Shown here piece after piece: positions 1-5,625 of a DNA stretch of 5,625 nt. Source of the DNA: Candidatus Latescibacterota bacterium (lineage in GTDB: Bacteria > Krumholzibacteriota > Krumholzibacteriia > Krumholzibacteriales > WJIX01). Under the pieces are notes generated by a model that made no database searches, was not told the DNA's origin, and saw nothing but the letters and a program-made list of their open reading frames with translations. How positions within the stretch are numbered: position 1 is the stretch's first letter; the number at the start of each line of letters is the position of its first letter. The stretch is from the NCBI GenBank assembly GCA_030621255.1, contig JAUXHZ010000091.1:1-5625 (forward strand), written 5' to 3'. Position numbers and translations under genes: made by a program.

Positions 1-925
1 CTCCATACTTGTGGTTGAGAAAATCTCCGATCTTCCCGGCGAGTTCCTTTTTTGTCTTGAATTTCTCCATGTCATGGTCTCTGACGAGATAAACGAGTTT
101 GGTTTCCTCCACATCGCCGTTTACTTTTATAAGGTGAAAGAATCCCTCGGTTTTTTCCGTGTAGAAGGGTGTTTGATTCACAGGGAGCATCGAGTTGAAT
201 TCCATAGCGATAAGTGTGGAGTTGATCATTTTGTTCTTGGCATACCCCGGGTGTATATTGAGCCCCTTAATGGTTATTACAGCTTTCGCGGCATTGAAAT
301 TTTCGAACTCGAGTTCTCCAATCTTTCCTCCATCAAGAGTATACGCGAAATCCGCCCCGAATTTTTTCACGTCGAAATGATCAGTTCCCTTTCCAATTTC
401 CTCATCGGGGGTAAATCCTATCTTGATAGTACCGTGTTTGATGTCAGGGTTTTTAATCAGGTGTTCTAAAGCGGACATTATCTCCGCGATTCCGGCTTTG
501 TCGTCGGCGCCGAGAAGGGTTGTTCCGTCGGTAGTAATGAGAGTGTCCCCGACATAATTTTTCAGCTCCGGAAAATCTTCAGGGGACAGGATAATATTTT
601 TTTCCGCGTTTAGTACAATCTCATTTCCGTCGTAGTCTTCTATGATCCGGGGCGTGACCCCAGCGCCGGATACTTCCGGACATGTATCGAGATGGGCTAA
701 AAATCCGATAACAGGCACTTCTCTGTCTATATTGCTGGGGAGTGTAGCCGTTAAATAGCAGTGTTCGTCAACAGCGATCTCTTCCAGTCCGAGAGCAACA
801 AGTTCATCGGCCAGTTTTTCGGCCAGATCAAACTGGATCTTTGTACTGGGGCTCTCATTCGATTCTTCATCGGATGTTGTATCGATCTTGACATACTCAA
901 TAAATCTACTGACTAAATCTGACAT
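1..925 (-). CDS. pepT: Peptidase T (tripeptide aminopeptidase, M20 family), C-terminus cut off by window edge
   Basis: This gene encodes a cytosolic dizinc aminopeptidase that removes the N-terminal residue from tripeptides. 308 codons are visible, and the usual length is about 410, so roughly the last 100 residues lie outside the window. The N-terminus (MSDLVSRFIEYVKIDTTSDE) aligns with the PepT start, has no signal peptide, and supports the ATG at 923-925. Visible M20/PepT motifs are AHLDT (His78, Asp80), LLGADDKAGIAEIM (bridging Asp141), FTPDEEIGKG (general base Glu175, zinc ligand Glu176), YTLDGG (zinc Asp198), GELEFENFNAA, and the substrate-site His225 in NIHPG. The last zinc histidine lies beyond the edge. 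A strong ribosome site, GGAAAGGA, precedes the start by 5 bases. Only 16 bases separate it from the upstream peptidase stop, with no terminator between, so co-transcription is likely. Family assignment rests on remembered E. coli PepT sequence and is very secure. Confidence 0.96.
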   Translation of the reverse strand, partial: MSDLVSRFIEYVKIDTTSDEESNESPSTKIQFDLAEKLADELVALGLEEIAVDEHCYLTATLPSNIDREVPVIGFLAHLDTCPEVSGAGVTPRIIEDYDGNEIVLNAEKNIILSPEDFPELKNYVGDTLITTDGTTLLGADDKAGIAEIMSALEHLIKNPDIKHGTIKIGFTPDEEIGKGTDHFDVKKFGADFAYTLDGGKIGELEFENFNAAKAVITIKGLNIHPGYAKNKMINSTLIAMEFNSMLPVNQTPFYTEKTEGFFHLIKVNGDVEETKLVYLVRDHDMEKFKTKKELAGKIGDFLNHKYG

Positions 926-930
926 ATTTA

Positions 931-938
931 TCCTTTCC
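931..938 (-). promoter_or_regulatory. Shine-Dalgarno site of pepT
   Basis: On the minus strand this reads GGAAAGGA and ends 5 bases before the pepT ATG. It fills half of the 16-base gap after the upstream stop codon. Translation of pepT therefore appears to be initiated independently within a shared messenger. Confidence 0.75.
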
Positions 939-941
939 TGG

Positions 942-2348
942 TTATTTATCTTCGGCCGGCAGAAACATCGGATCCCATGGGTGAAGATGAACAGGTTCTT
1001 CCTTGAGGATTTCAAGGACATCTGATGAAATATATTCCCTGTGAATTACAATTCTGAACATATATTCATCAAACCACTGATCCGTCATGGTAACAAAACC
1101 CTTTTGCCCCTCTTCTTTGCCCCAGCTGTTTTCAAGGAGCCATTTTGTTGGTTTTCCTTTTTCAGCTGTTTCCATACCGACAAGAGCCATTCCGTGTGTT
1201 GAGCCGCTCGCGGAGGCTAGGATACGCTCCTTTTTGTTCATGCCGAATTTAATTCCATACAGGGCTTCATAATCATTGTTATCCAGACTCAGGAGCCCCT
1301 CCTTACGGTTTAGCTGTTTGCCGACATCGCAGGAAAAATACATCACCTCTCCGTCTAAAAGAGACGCTTTCGCGAATTCTTTTAGATCCTTGTTTGGAAG
1401 ATTTATGTATTTCCAGTTGAAGCCCTCAACCATGTTGCGGTCATATTCTATTTCATAGAGTTTATGATATGGGCGTGTGGGATCGTTCATCAGCATGACG
1501 TAGTCTTTCAGATCAACATCAACTGTTTCTTTGAAGAATTCAACGGGAGTATATTTCTTTGATTTGCTGATTTTGTCGTCTTCGTCCTTGTAACGCCATG
1601 TGAATTCCGCGGGGGGTTCGCCAAGGTGGTAAACGAGCAATTTATAAATATCGATCAACATTTCTTCTTTGGCTTTCCGAAGCGCTTCGATCGGGTTTTC
1701 CTGTTTGTGCATCCGGCGAAGACGGATACCGTCTTCACGAAGTTTCATTCTGAGAATGTTTCTCATATCCCTGGTATTGGAGCTGTGATGAGTCTCAGGC
1801 ATAACACTCAGTGGAACAAGGCCGTATTTTTCTATCACTGTAACTGCTAAGTTCCAGACGCCGCCGTCATTTATCGGATTCTTAAAAAGCCATTCGACTT
1901 TTCTTTCCGTGTAATCCTTATCTCGTGTTTCAATGATACCTTCAAGAAAGAGGTTGGACTTCTCGAGTTGATCCCAGAAAAATGGGTAATTTTCAGAGAA
2001 TTCAAAACTCTCCAGATTGAATTTTTCCCTGACCTTCTGCCTGATTACATTTAAACTCGTAAATAACCAGCAGCGCCCGGTTGATTTCTGATCCGTGATC
2101 CCTTTAATATCGAGCCTTACTGAAAAATAATGATCGGTTTTACCGACATTTGAACGGTTCGGTAGAAGTTTTTTGATTTCATTGTTGCTGATGGCGTTTA
2201 TTTTTCCCTTGTCTATTACTGTTTCACGCATTTTGTTCAATAATGATGATGGAATCGATCCATCTTGTTCCCCTGCCGCCTGAATTGTCAAAGGTATGAT
2301 TAGAAAAGCAATCAACACAAGCAGACTCAAGAAATTCTTTCTTCTCAT
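942..2348 (-). CDS. Exported bleomycin hydrolase / aminopeptidase C-like cysteine peptidase (C1B family)
   Basis: This 468-residue papain-fold cysteine aminopeptidase belongs to the bleomycin hydrolase/PepC group, whose members usually form hexamers with inward-facing active sites. The oxyanion Gln87 and nucleophile Cys93 lie in DQKSTGRCWLF, the catalytic His385 in STHGMALVG and Asn407 in WLLENSWG. Other family blocks are DGGVW (161-165), DYVMLMNDPTRPYHKLYE, FSCDVGKQLNRKEG, and the C-terminal EPVHLHPWDPM. Length matches the family plus a leader. Residues 1-25 form a Sec signal peptide: a basic MRRK start, a hydrophobic stretch LLVLIAFLIIPL, and a likely cleavage near TIQA|AGEQ. No lipobox cysteine is present, so a soluble periplasmic or secreted enzyme is inferred. 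The start is supported by AAAGGA 7 bases upstream. The tail after PWDPM is FLPAEDK, unlike the usual short GALA-type end. It is the first gene of a likely operon with pepT. Confidence 0.95.
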   Translation of the reverse strand: MRRKNFLSLLVLIAFLIIPLTIQAAGEQDGSIPSSLLNKMRETVIDKGKINAISNNEIKKLLPNRSNVGKTDHYFSVRLDIKGITDQKSTGRCWLFTSLNVIRQKVREKFNLESFEFSENYPFFWDQLEKSNLFLEGIIETRDKDYTERKVEWLFKNPINDGGVWNLAVTVIEKYGLVPLSVMPETHHSSNTRDMRNILRMKLREDGIRLRRMHKQENPIEALRKAKEEMLIDIYKLLVYHLGEPPAEFTWRYKDEDDKISKSKKYTPVEFFKETVDVDLKDYVMLMNDPTRPYHKLYEIEYDRNMVEGFNWKYINLPNKDLKEFAKASLLDGEVMYFSCDVGKQLNRKEGLLSLDNNDYEALYGIKFGMNKKERILASASGSTHGMALVGMETAEKGKPTKWLLENSWGKEEGQKGFVTMTDQWFDEYMFRIVIHREYISSDVLEILKEEPVHLHPWDPMFLPAEDK

Positions 2349-2355
2349 GATTTTT

Positions 2356-2361
2356 TCCTTT
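2356..2361 (-). promoter_or_regulatory. Shine-Dalgarno site of the cysteine peptidase gene
   Basis: On the minus strand this reads AAAGGA, 7 bases before the ATG at 2346-2348. It supports that start, which also gives a complete signal peptide. Confidence 0.7.
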
Positions 2362-2408
2362 CACCGGCCGATCAATAGTTCTATCCGGTTATGCTCAGTT
2401 AGACAGAC

Positions 2409-2437
2409 AGTTTACAGGAATTGCAAATTCAGGTCAA
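2409..2437 (-). promoter_or_regulatory. Candidate sigma-70-type promoter for the cysteine peptidase-pepT operon
   Basis: Reading on the minus strand, TTGACC (2437-2432) matches the -35 consensus at five of six bases. TAAACT (2414-2409) matches the -10 consensus at four of six. The spacer is exactly 17 bases. Transcription would begin near 2402, leaving an untranslated leader of about 54 bases before the ATG. Inferred from consensus matching only. Confidence 0.45.
2418..2430. repeat. 13-base palindrome in promoter spacer (possible operator)
   Basis: GAATT-GCA-AATTC is a perfect 5-base inverted repeat around a 3-base centre. It falls inside the 17-base spacer of the predicted minus-strand promoter, where a bound repressor would block RNA polymerase. 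Such a short palindrome can occur by chance, and no second copy was noticed in the gap. Confidence 0.25.
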
Positions 2438-2490
2438 CATCGCTCTTTCTCTATCGGGACAAGAAAATATTTCAGTAAGCAGGAGATAAC

Positions 2491-2499
2491 TGGTATAAT
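2491..2499 (+). promoter_or_regulatory. Extended -10 promoter of the M1-M28 peptidase gene
   Basis: TGGTATAAT contains a perfect TATAAT (2494-2499) preceded by the TGn extended -10 element. The best -35 at 17-base spacing is TTCAGT (2471-2476), only three of six bases, which is usual when an extended -10 is present. Transcription would start near 2505-2509, giving a leader of roughly 46-50 bases. The leader includes a seven-T run (2514-2520). Confidence 0.6.
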
Positions 2500-2544
2500 C
2501 CGCTTCTGAAATCTTTTTTTGTAACTGTTTATGACTTTAGGACT

Positions 2545-2548
2545 GGAG
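2545..2548 (+). promoter_or_regulatory. Shine-Dalgarno site that decides the start of the M1-M28 gene
   Basis: GGAG lies 6 bases before the ATG at 2555. A second in-frame ATG at 2531 would add eight residues (MTLGLEKI) ahead of the signal peptide but has no ribosome site upstream. The 2555 start is preferred. Confidence 0.7.
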
Positions 2549-2554
2549 AAAATT

Positions 2555-5500
2555 ATGTTGAAGAGATTCCCGTTTCTTATACTCAGCCTTTTTCTGGTAA
2601 TAGCCGGACACCTTTCGGCCCATGAGAGTGTGATCCATCATGAACTATCACTTTCTATCGATCCGGAAAAGAATTTTATCGATGCTTCAGACAGGATAAC
2701 CTTGCCCGGGGGAATGATATCATCCTCTATGACATTCATGCTTCTCGGAGATCTCGATGTCGTATCCACTACCCCGGGAGTTGCAGTTGAGCTTGTCGAA
2801 GAAGGTGTGGGGATGAATGATATAGGGATGGACCGGGAAGATTTTGATAGATCGGGTATCAGGAAAAACAGATACAGGATTCTAATTAATGAAATACCGC
2901 CGGGGGATTTAGTTCTGGATTTAACCTTCAGCGGCAGGATTCATTATACTATTGAACAGCAGGGGTCTGAATACGCGCGCGGGTTCAGTCAGACACCGGG
3001 CATCATTTCGGACGAAGGTGTCTATTTGTCCGGTTCAACGTGGTGGGTACCCTCCTTTGATGATCGTTTTATCACATTTGAACTTACCGCGTCGGTACCT
3101 GAAGGGTGGGATGTTGTAAGCCAGGGCAAAAGAACTCTTCATGAGGTAAAGGGCGGAAGGAGAATTGCCCGTTGGAATTGCTCGAAGCCCATGGAGGAGA
3201 TCTATCTGATCGCGGCACAATTCTGTGAATATTCACGCTCAGCGGGCGCTGTCGATGTGATGGCTTTCCTCAGGACTTGTGACGAAAATCTCGCCGGCAA
3301 GTATCTCGAAACGACGGTGCAGTACATGGAAATGTACAGCGAATTAATCGGGCCCTATCCATTTTCAAAGTTCGCGCTTGTCGAAAATTTCTGGGAGACA
3401 GGTTATGGGATGCCCTCTTTTACGCTCCTCGGCGAAAAGGTGATTCGTTTTCCCTTCATACTTCATTCGTCATATCCCCATGAGCTTCTTCACAATTGGT
3501 GGGGAAACAGCGTTTACGTTGATTTCGATAACGGAAACTGGTGTGAGGGTATTACCGTTTATATGGCCGATCATTTGATCAAGGAGCAGCGCGGGCAGGG
3601 AGCTGAATACAGGCGGGGGAAACTGCAGAGATACACCGATTATGTAAATAGCAAAAATGATTTTCCCATAAGTAAATTTATCTCCAGGAGCGATGCCGCG
3701 ACAGAGGCGGTGGGGTATGGGAAGGCTATGATGATGTGGAATATGCTGAGGCAGAATGTGGGTGACGAGCTTTTTATAGAGGGAGTAAGGGCTTTCTACC
3801 GCGGCAGCATATTCGAACATGCTTCTTACGATGATATTCGCGAGGCATTCGAATCTGTAACTGAGATCGATTTCAAACCTTTCTTTAAGCAATGGGTTAC
3901 AAGAACGGGGGCGCCGGAACTCAGGCTTTCAGGCGTTGAAACCGGGCGTGACAAGAACGGGCATATTCTAAAGATTACACTTAAGCAGGTACAGAGCGAG
4001 AAACCTTATTTTCTTGATATCCCCATCGCGATTTCATTCAAGGACAATATCGAGATAAAAAAGGTTCTGATGACTGAAAAGAAAGAAGTCTTTGAGTTTA
4101 CTTTTAAGGATAAGCCATTCTATTTAAGAATCGACCCGGAGTTCGATATATTCCGCAAACTGCATCATAATGAGATTCCTCCCTCTCTCTCGAAGGCTTA
4201 TGGTTCCGACAATATTCTAATTCTTCTCCCGTCCGGGGCGGATGCGGCGGTCTTGGAAAGTTATTCCGAGCTTGCGCGAATATGGGCTGCCGACAATTCT
4301 TTGAAGATTGAAATCAAGCGGGACAATGAGATGAGCGAAGTGCCGGCAGATAAGGCCGTCTGGATCTTCGGCTGGGAAAATAGTTATAGAAAACTGATAG
4401 AAGAAGGGATTAAGGGCTATAATGCTGAAATATCAGGGGAGAGTGTTCAGTTCGGGGATATGACACTTGGCCGGGATTCTAACAGCTTTGTGATTTCAGT
4501 CCGTCATCCACGGAATCCGAAATCTGTTCTGATGTGGCTCACAATAGGCGATAGCGAGGCTGTTGGGGGATTAGCAAGGAAGTTGCCGCATTACGGAAAA
4601 TACAGTTATTTAGCCTTCGAGGGTGATGAGCCGACGAATATTGCCAAGGGTAACTGGGAGGCGGTTGATTCCCCGATGGCCTCAGTGATTTCCTGGGGCG
4701 AGGGGCGTGATGAAAATCAGTTTATCAGGGAACTCCCCGAAAGAGAAGCGCTGGCCGACCTTGCACCGGCCTTCTCCGCCGAAAGAATGACGGGGCATGT
4801 TGAATATCTGGCAAGCGACGGACTCGAGGGGCGCGGGCTCGGCTCGGAAGGAATAGAAAAGGCCGCTGAATATATAGCGGGCCGGTTTGAGAGAGCGGGG
4901 CTTAAACCTGGCGGAGACAATAACACTTTTTACCAGTCCTGGGAGGATGTGATTGATGCCGGAGGGGAAAGGGGCAGAATCAGGAATGTTATCGGAGTGC
5001 TGCCCGGCACGAAAGAAGGCTTAAAAAAGGAATCGGTTATTGTATGCGCGCATTATGACCACCTGGGATACGGCTGGCCTGATGTATTCAGCGGGAATAA
5101 GGGCAGGATTCACCCCGGCGCTGACGATAACGCCAGCGGGGTTGCGGTGATGATCGAACTTGCCGAGCAACTCGGAAAAAGCCTTAATCCGGACAGGAAT
5201 ATTGTATTTGCAGCTTTTACTGCCGAAGAAAGCGGCCTTCGCGGTTCCAAGTATTATGTCGGGAATATGAAACGGTTTCCGGCAGAGAGGTGTATCGGAG
5301 TATTAAATCTTGATACAGTAGGACGGCTCGGAGATGGGAAACTGCTTGTGCTCAACAGCTCGAGCGCGCGTGAGTGGAGGCATATATTTATGGGGAGCAG
5401 CTATGTCACTGGGGTTGAATCGGAGATGGTCACGCAGGATCTGGATGCCAGTGATCAAGTCAGTTTTATTGAAGCCGGTGTTCCGGCAGTACAGATTTTT

Positions 5501-5625
5501 TCCGGCCCTCATGAAGATTATCACAGGCCCACGGACACGGTTGACAAAATCGATGCGGCGGGGCTGGTTAAGGTCGCGGCATTTACCAGGGAGGCAATGG
5601 TCTATCTGGCGGAGAGAGTGGATCC
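2555..5625 (+). CDS. Secreted two-domain zinc peptidase: M1-like region fused to M28 aminopeptidase (3' end outside window)
   Basis: One open frame of 1023 visible codons joins two unrelated metallopeptidase folds. Residues 1-22 are a Sec signal peptide (MLKRF, hydrophobic LILSLFLVIAG, cleavage after HLSA). Residues 23 to about 537 resemble an M1 peptidase: a beta-rich N-terminal region, HELLH (309-313) with Glu331, a likely catalytic Tyr388, and a closing QWVTRTGAPEL segment. Residues about 549-735 are unassigned. Residues about 738 onward are an M28 peptidase with all five zinc ligands. The protein likely acts outside the cytoplasm and trims peptides from the N-terminus. For the M28 part this follows from the family. 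For the M1-like part the activity is uncertain, because the amine-binding G-x-M-E-N motif is missing. The stop is not visible, but the M28 domain is nearly finished, so the end is probably close. The gene is divergent from the cysteine peptidase-pepT pair. I found no frameshift. Confidence 0.93.
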   Translation, partial: MLKRFPFLILSLFLVIAGHLSAHESVIHHELSLSIDPEKNFIDASDRITLPGGMISSSMTFMLLGDLDVVSTTPGVAVELVEEGVGMNDIGMDREDFDRSGIRKNRYRILINEIPPGDLVLDLTFSGRIHYTIEQQGSEYARGFSQTPGIISDEGVYLSGSTWWVPSFDDRFITFELTASVPEGWDVVSQGKRTLHEVKGGRRIARWNCSKPMEEIYLIAAQFCEYSRSAGAVDVMAFLRTCDENLAGKYLETTVQYMEMYSELIGPYPFSKFALVENFWETGYGMPSFTLLGEKVIRFPFILHSSYPHELLHNWWGNSVYVDFDNGNWCEGITVYMADHLIKEQRGQGAEYRRGKLQRYTDYVNSKNDFPISKFISRSDAATEAVGYGKAMMMWNMLRQNVGDELFIEGVRAFYRGSIFEHASYDDIREAFESVTEIDFKPFFKQWVTRTGAPELRLSGVETGRDKNGHILKITLKQVQSEKPYFLDIPIAISFKDNIEIKKVLMTEKKEVFEFTFKDKPFYLRIDPEFDIFRKLHHNEIPPSLSKAYGSDNILILLPSGADAAVLESYSELARIWAADNSLKIEIKRDNEMSEVPADKAVWIFGWENSYRKLIEEGIKGYNAEISGESVQFGDMTLGRDSNSFVISVRHPRNPKSVLMWLTIGDSEAVGGLARKLPHYGKYSYLAFEGDEPTNIAKGNWEAVDSPMASVISWGEGRDENQFIRELPEREALADLAPAFSAERMTGHVEYLASDGLEGRGLGSEGIEKAAEYIAGRFERAGLKPGGDNNTFYQSWEDVIDAGGERGRIRNVIGVLPGTKEGLKKESVIVCAHYDHLGYGWPDVFSGNKGRIHPGADDNASGVAVMIELAEQLGKSLNPDRNIVFAAFTAEESGLRGSKYYVGNMKRFPAERCIGVLNLDTVGRLGDGKLLVLNSSSAREWRHIFMGSSYVTGVESEMVTQDLDASDQVSFIEAGVPAVQIFSGPHEDYHRPTDTVDKIDAAGLVKVAAFTREAMVYLAERVD
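2621..4165 (+). other. M1-like (gluzincin) peptidase region of the fusion protein
   Basis: These are residues 23-537. The N-terminal beta domain includes STWWVPSFDDRFITFELTAS and VPEGWDVVSQGKR, which match M1 N-terminal layout. The catalytic part runs from about residue 245: GPYPFSKFALVENF, then WETGYGMPSF (280-289) where G-x-M-E-N would be expected, then HELLHNWWGN with zinc ligands His309 and His313 and general base Glu310, then NWCEG with the third ligand Glu331. Tyr388 in VGYGKAMMMW matches the M1 transition-state tyrosine. QWVTRTGAPEL (446-456) ends the helical domain, and a beta domain with PYFLDIPIAI and YLRIDPEFDIFRKL follows. The M1 clan call is secure. Aminopeptidase specificity is not. 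Confidence 0.88.
4199..4759 (+). other. Unassigned inter-domain region of the fusion protein
   Basis: Residues 549-735 do not match a peptidase motif that I recognise. Two short hydrophobic strands, NILILLPSG and KAVWIFGW, and intervening helical-looking stretches suggest an alpha/beta fold of its own rather than a flexible linker. There is little glycine, proline or low-complexity sequence. It may position the two catalytic units, or be a relic of an ancestral binding domain. No function is assigned. Confidence 0.5.
4766..5625 (+). other. M28 zinc aminopeptidase domain of the fusion protein
   Basis: From about residue 738 the sequence follows the M28 pattern closely. It opens with RMTGHVEYLASDGLEGRGLG, typical of secreted M28 enzymes. 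The metal and catalytic residues are all present: His833 and Asp835 in AHYDHLG, bridging Asp857 in GADDNASG, general base Glu891 and zinc Glu892 in TAEESGLRGS, Asp920 in NLDTVGR, and His990 in HEDYHRPTDTVDKID. There is no room between the first helices and AHYDHLG for a protease-associated (PA) insert, so it is the compact form. The final helix (KVAAFTREAMVYLAERV) is visible up to the edge, so little of the domain is missing. It should be catalytically active. Confidence 0.92.

Noticed and set aside
11..469. 152-residue plus-strand open frame
   Set aside because: It lies wholly opposite the pepT coding sequence, shows no recognisable motif, and the minus-strand frame is a clear PepT match.
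2363..2389. ACCGG...CCGGT inverted repeat in the leader of the cysteine peptidase gene
   Set aside because: The stem is only 5 bases with a 17-base loop and does not extend, so it is too weak to call a regulatory hairpin.
2514..2520. Seven-T run as a possible terminator or attenuator
   Set aside because: No GC-rich stem precedes it. It lies in the predicted leader of the plus-strand gene and looks like ordinary AT-rich sequence.
2531..2554. Earlier in-frame ATG for the M1-M28 gene
   Set aside because: No Shine-Dalgarno sequence precedes it, and it would put eight extra residues ahead of a complete signal peptide. The ATG at 2555 has GGAG 6 bases upstream.
3479..3547. Assignment of the HELLH domain to family M61 instead of M1
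   Set aside because: The NWWGN block after HELLH, the Tyr388 context and the QWVTRTGAPEL closing segment fit M1-type organisation better than M61.
3470..3892. 140-residue minus-strand open frame inside the M1-like region
   Set aside because: It is antisense to the HELLH segment of a well-supported gene. Its translation has no family signature, and I saw no ribosome site that would argue for it.
5620..5625. GGATCC at the right edge as a cloning boundary
   Set aside because: Another GGATCC occurs uncut at 970-975, and the coding frame continues smoothly to the edge, so no vector or clone junction can be claimed.

Overview
The window holds three peptidase genes and one short divergent promoter region. 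Two genes lie on the minus strand as a tight pair: an exported bleomycin hydrolase/PepC-type cysteine aminopeptidase (942-2348), followed 16 bases downstream by a PepT-type tripeptidase that runs off the left edge. One very long gene on the plus strand starts at 2555 and is still open at the right edge. No RNA genes, mobile elements, CRISPR arrays or large repeats were seen.

The plus-strand gene is the most unusual element. It encodes a signal peptide, an M1-like (gluzincin) metallopeptidase region with a HELLH zinc motif, about 190 residues of unassigned sequence, and an M28 zinc aminopeptidase region that keeps every expected metal ligand. The M1-like part departs from textbook M1 enzymes. 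It has no G-x-M-E-N motif, and its downstream zinc glutamate is one residue closer to HEXXH than usual. The visible protein is 1023 residues and reads without interruption.

The 206-base gap between the divergent genes (2349-2554) carries a good extended -10 promoter for the plus-strand gene and a plausible -35/-10 pair for the minus-strand operon. A 13-base palindrome sits in the spacer of the second promoter.

The three genes suggest stepwise protein and peptide use. Two exported enzymes would trim peptides outside the cytoplasm, and the cytosolic tripeptidase would finish imported tripeptides. This is inference from families and signal peptides. No transporter or regulator is visible.

The organism appears to be a bacterium: Shine-Dalgarno sites, Sec-type signal peptides and sigma-70-like promoters are present. 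Moderate base composition and several secreted peptidases would fit an uncultivated heterotroph of the broad Bacteroidetes/FCB or a related candidate phylum, but the sequence alone does not settle this.
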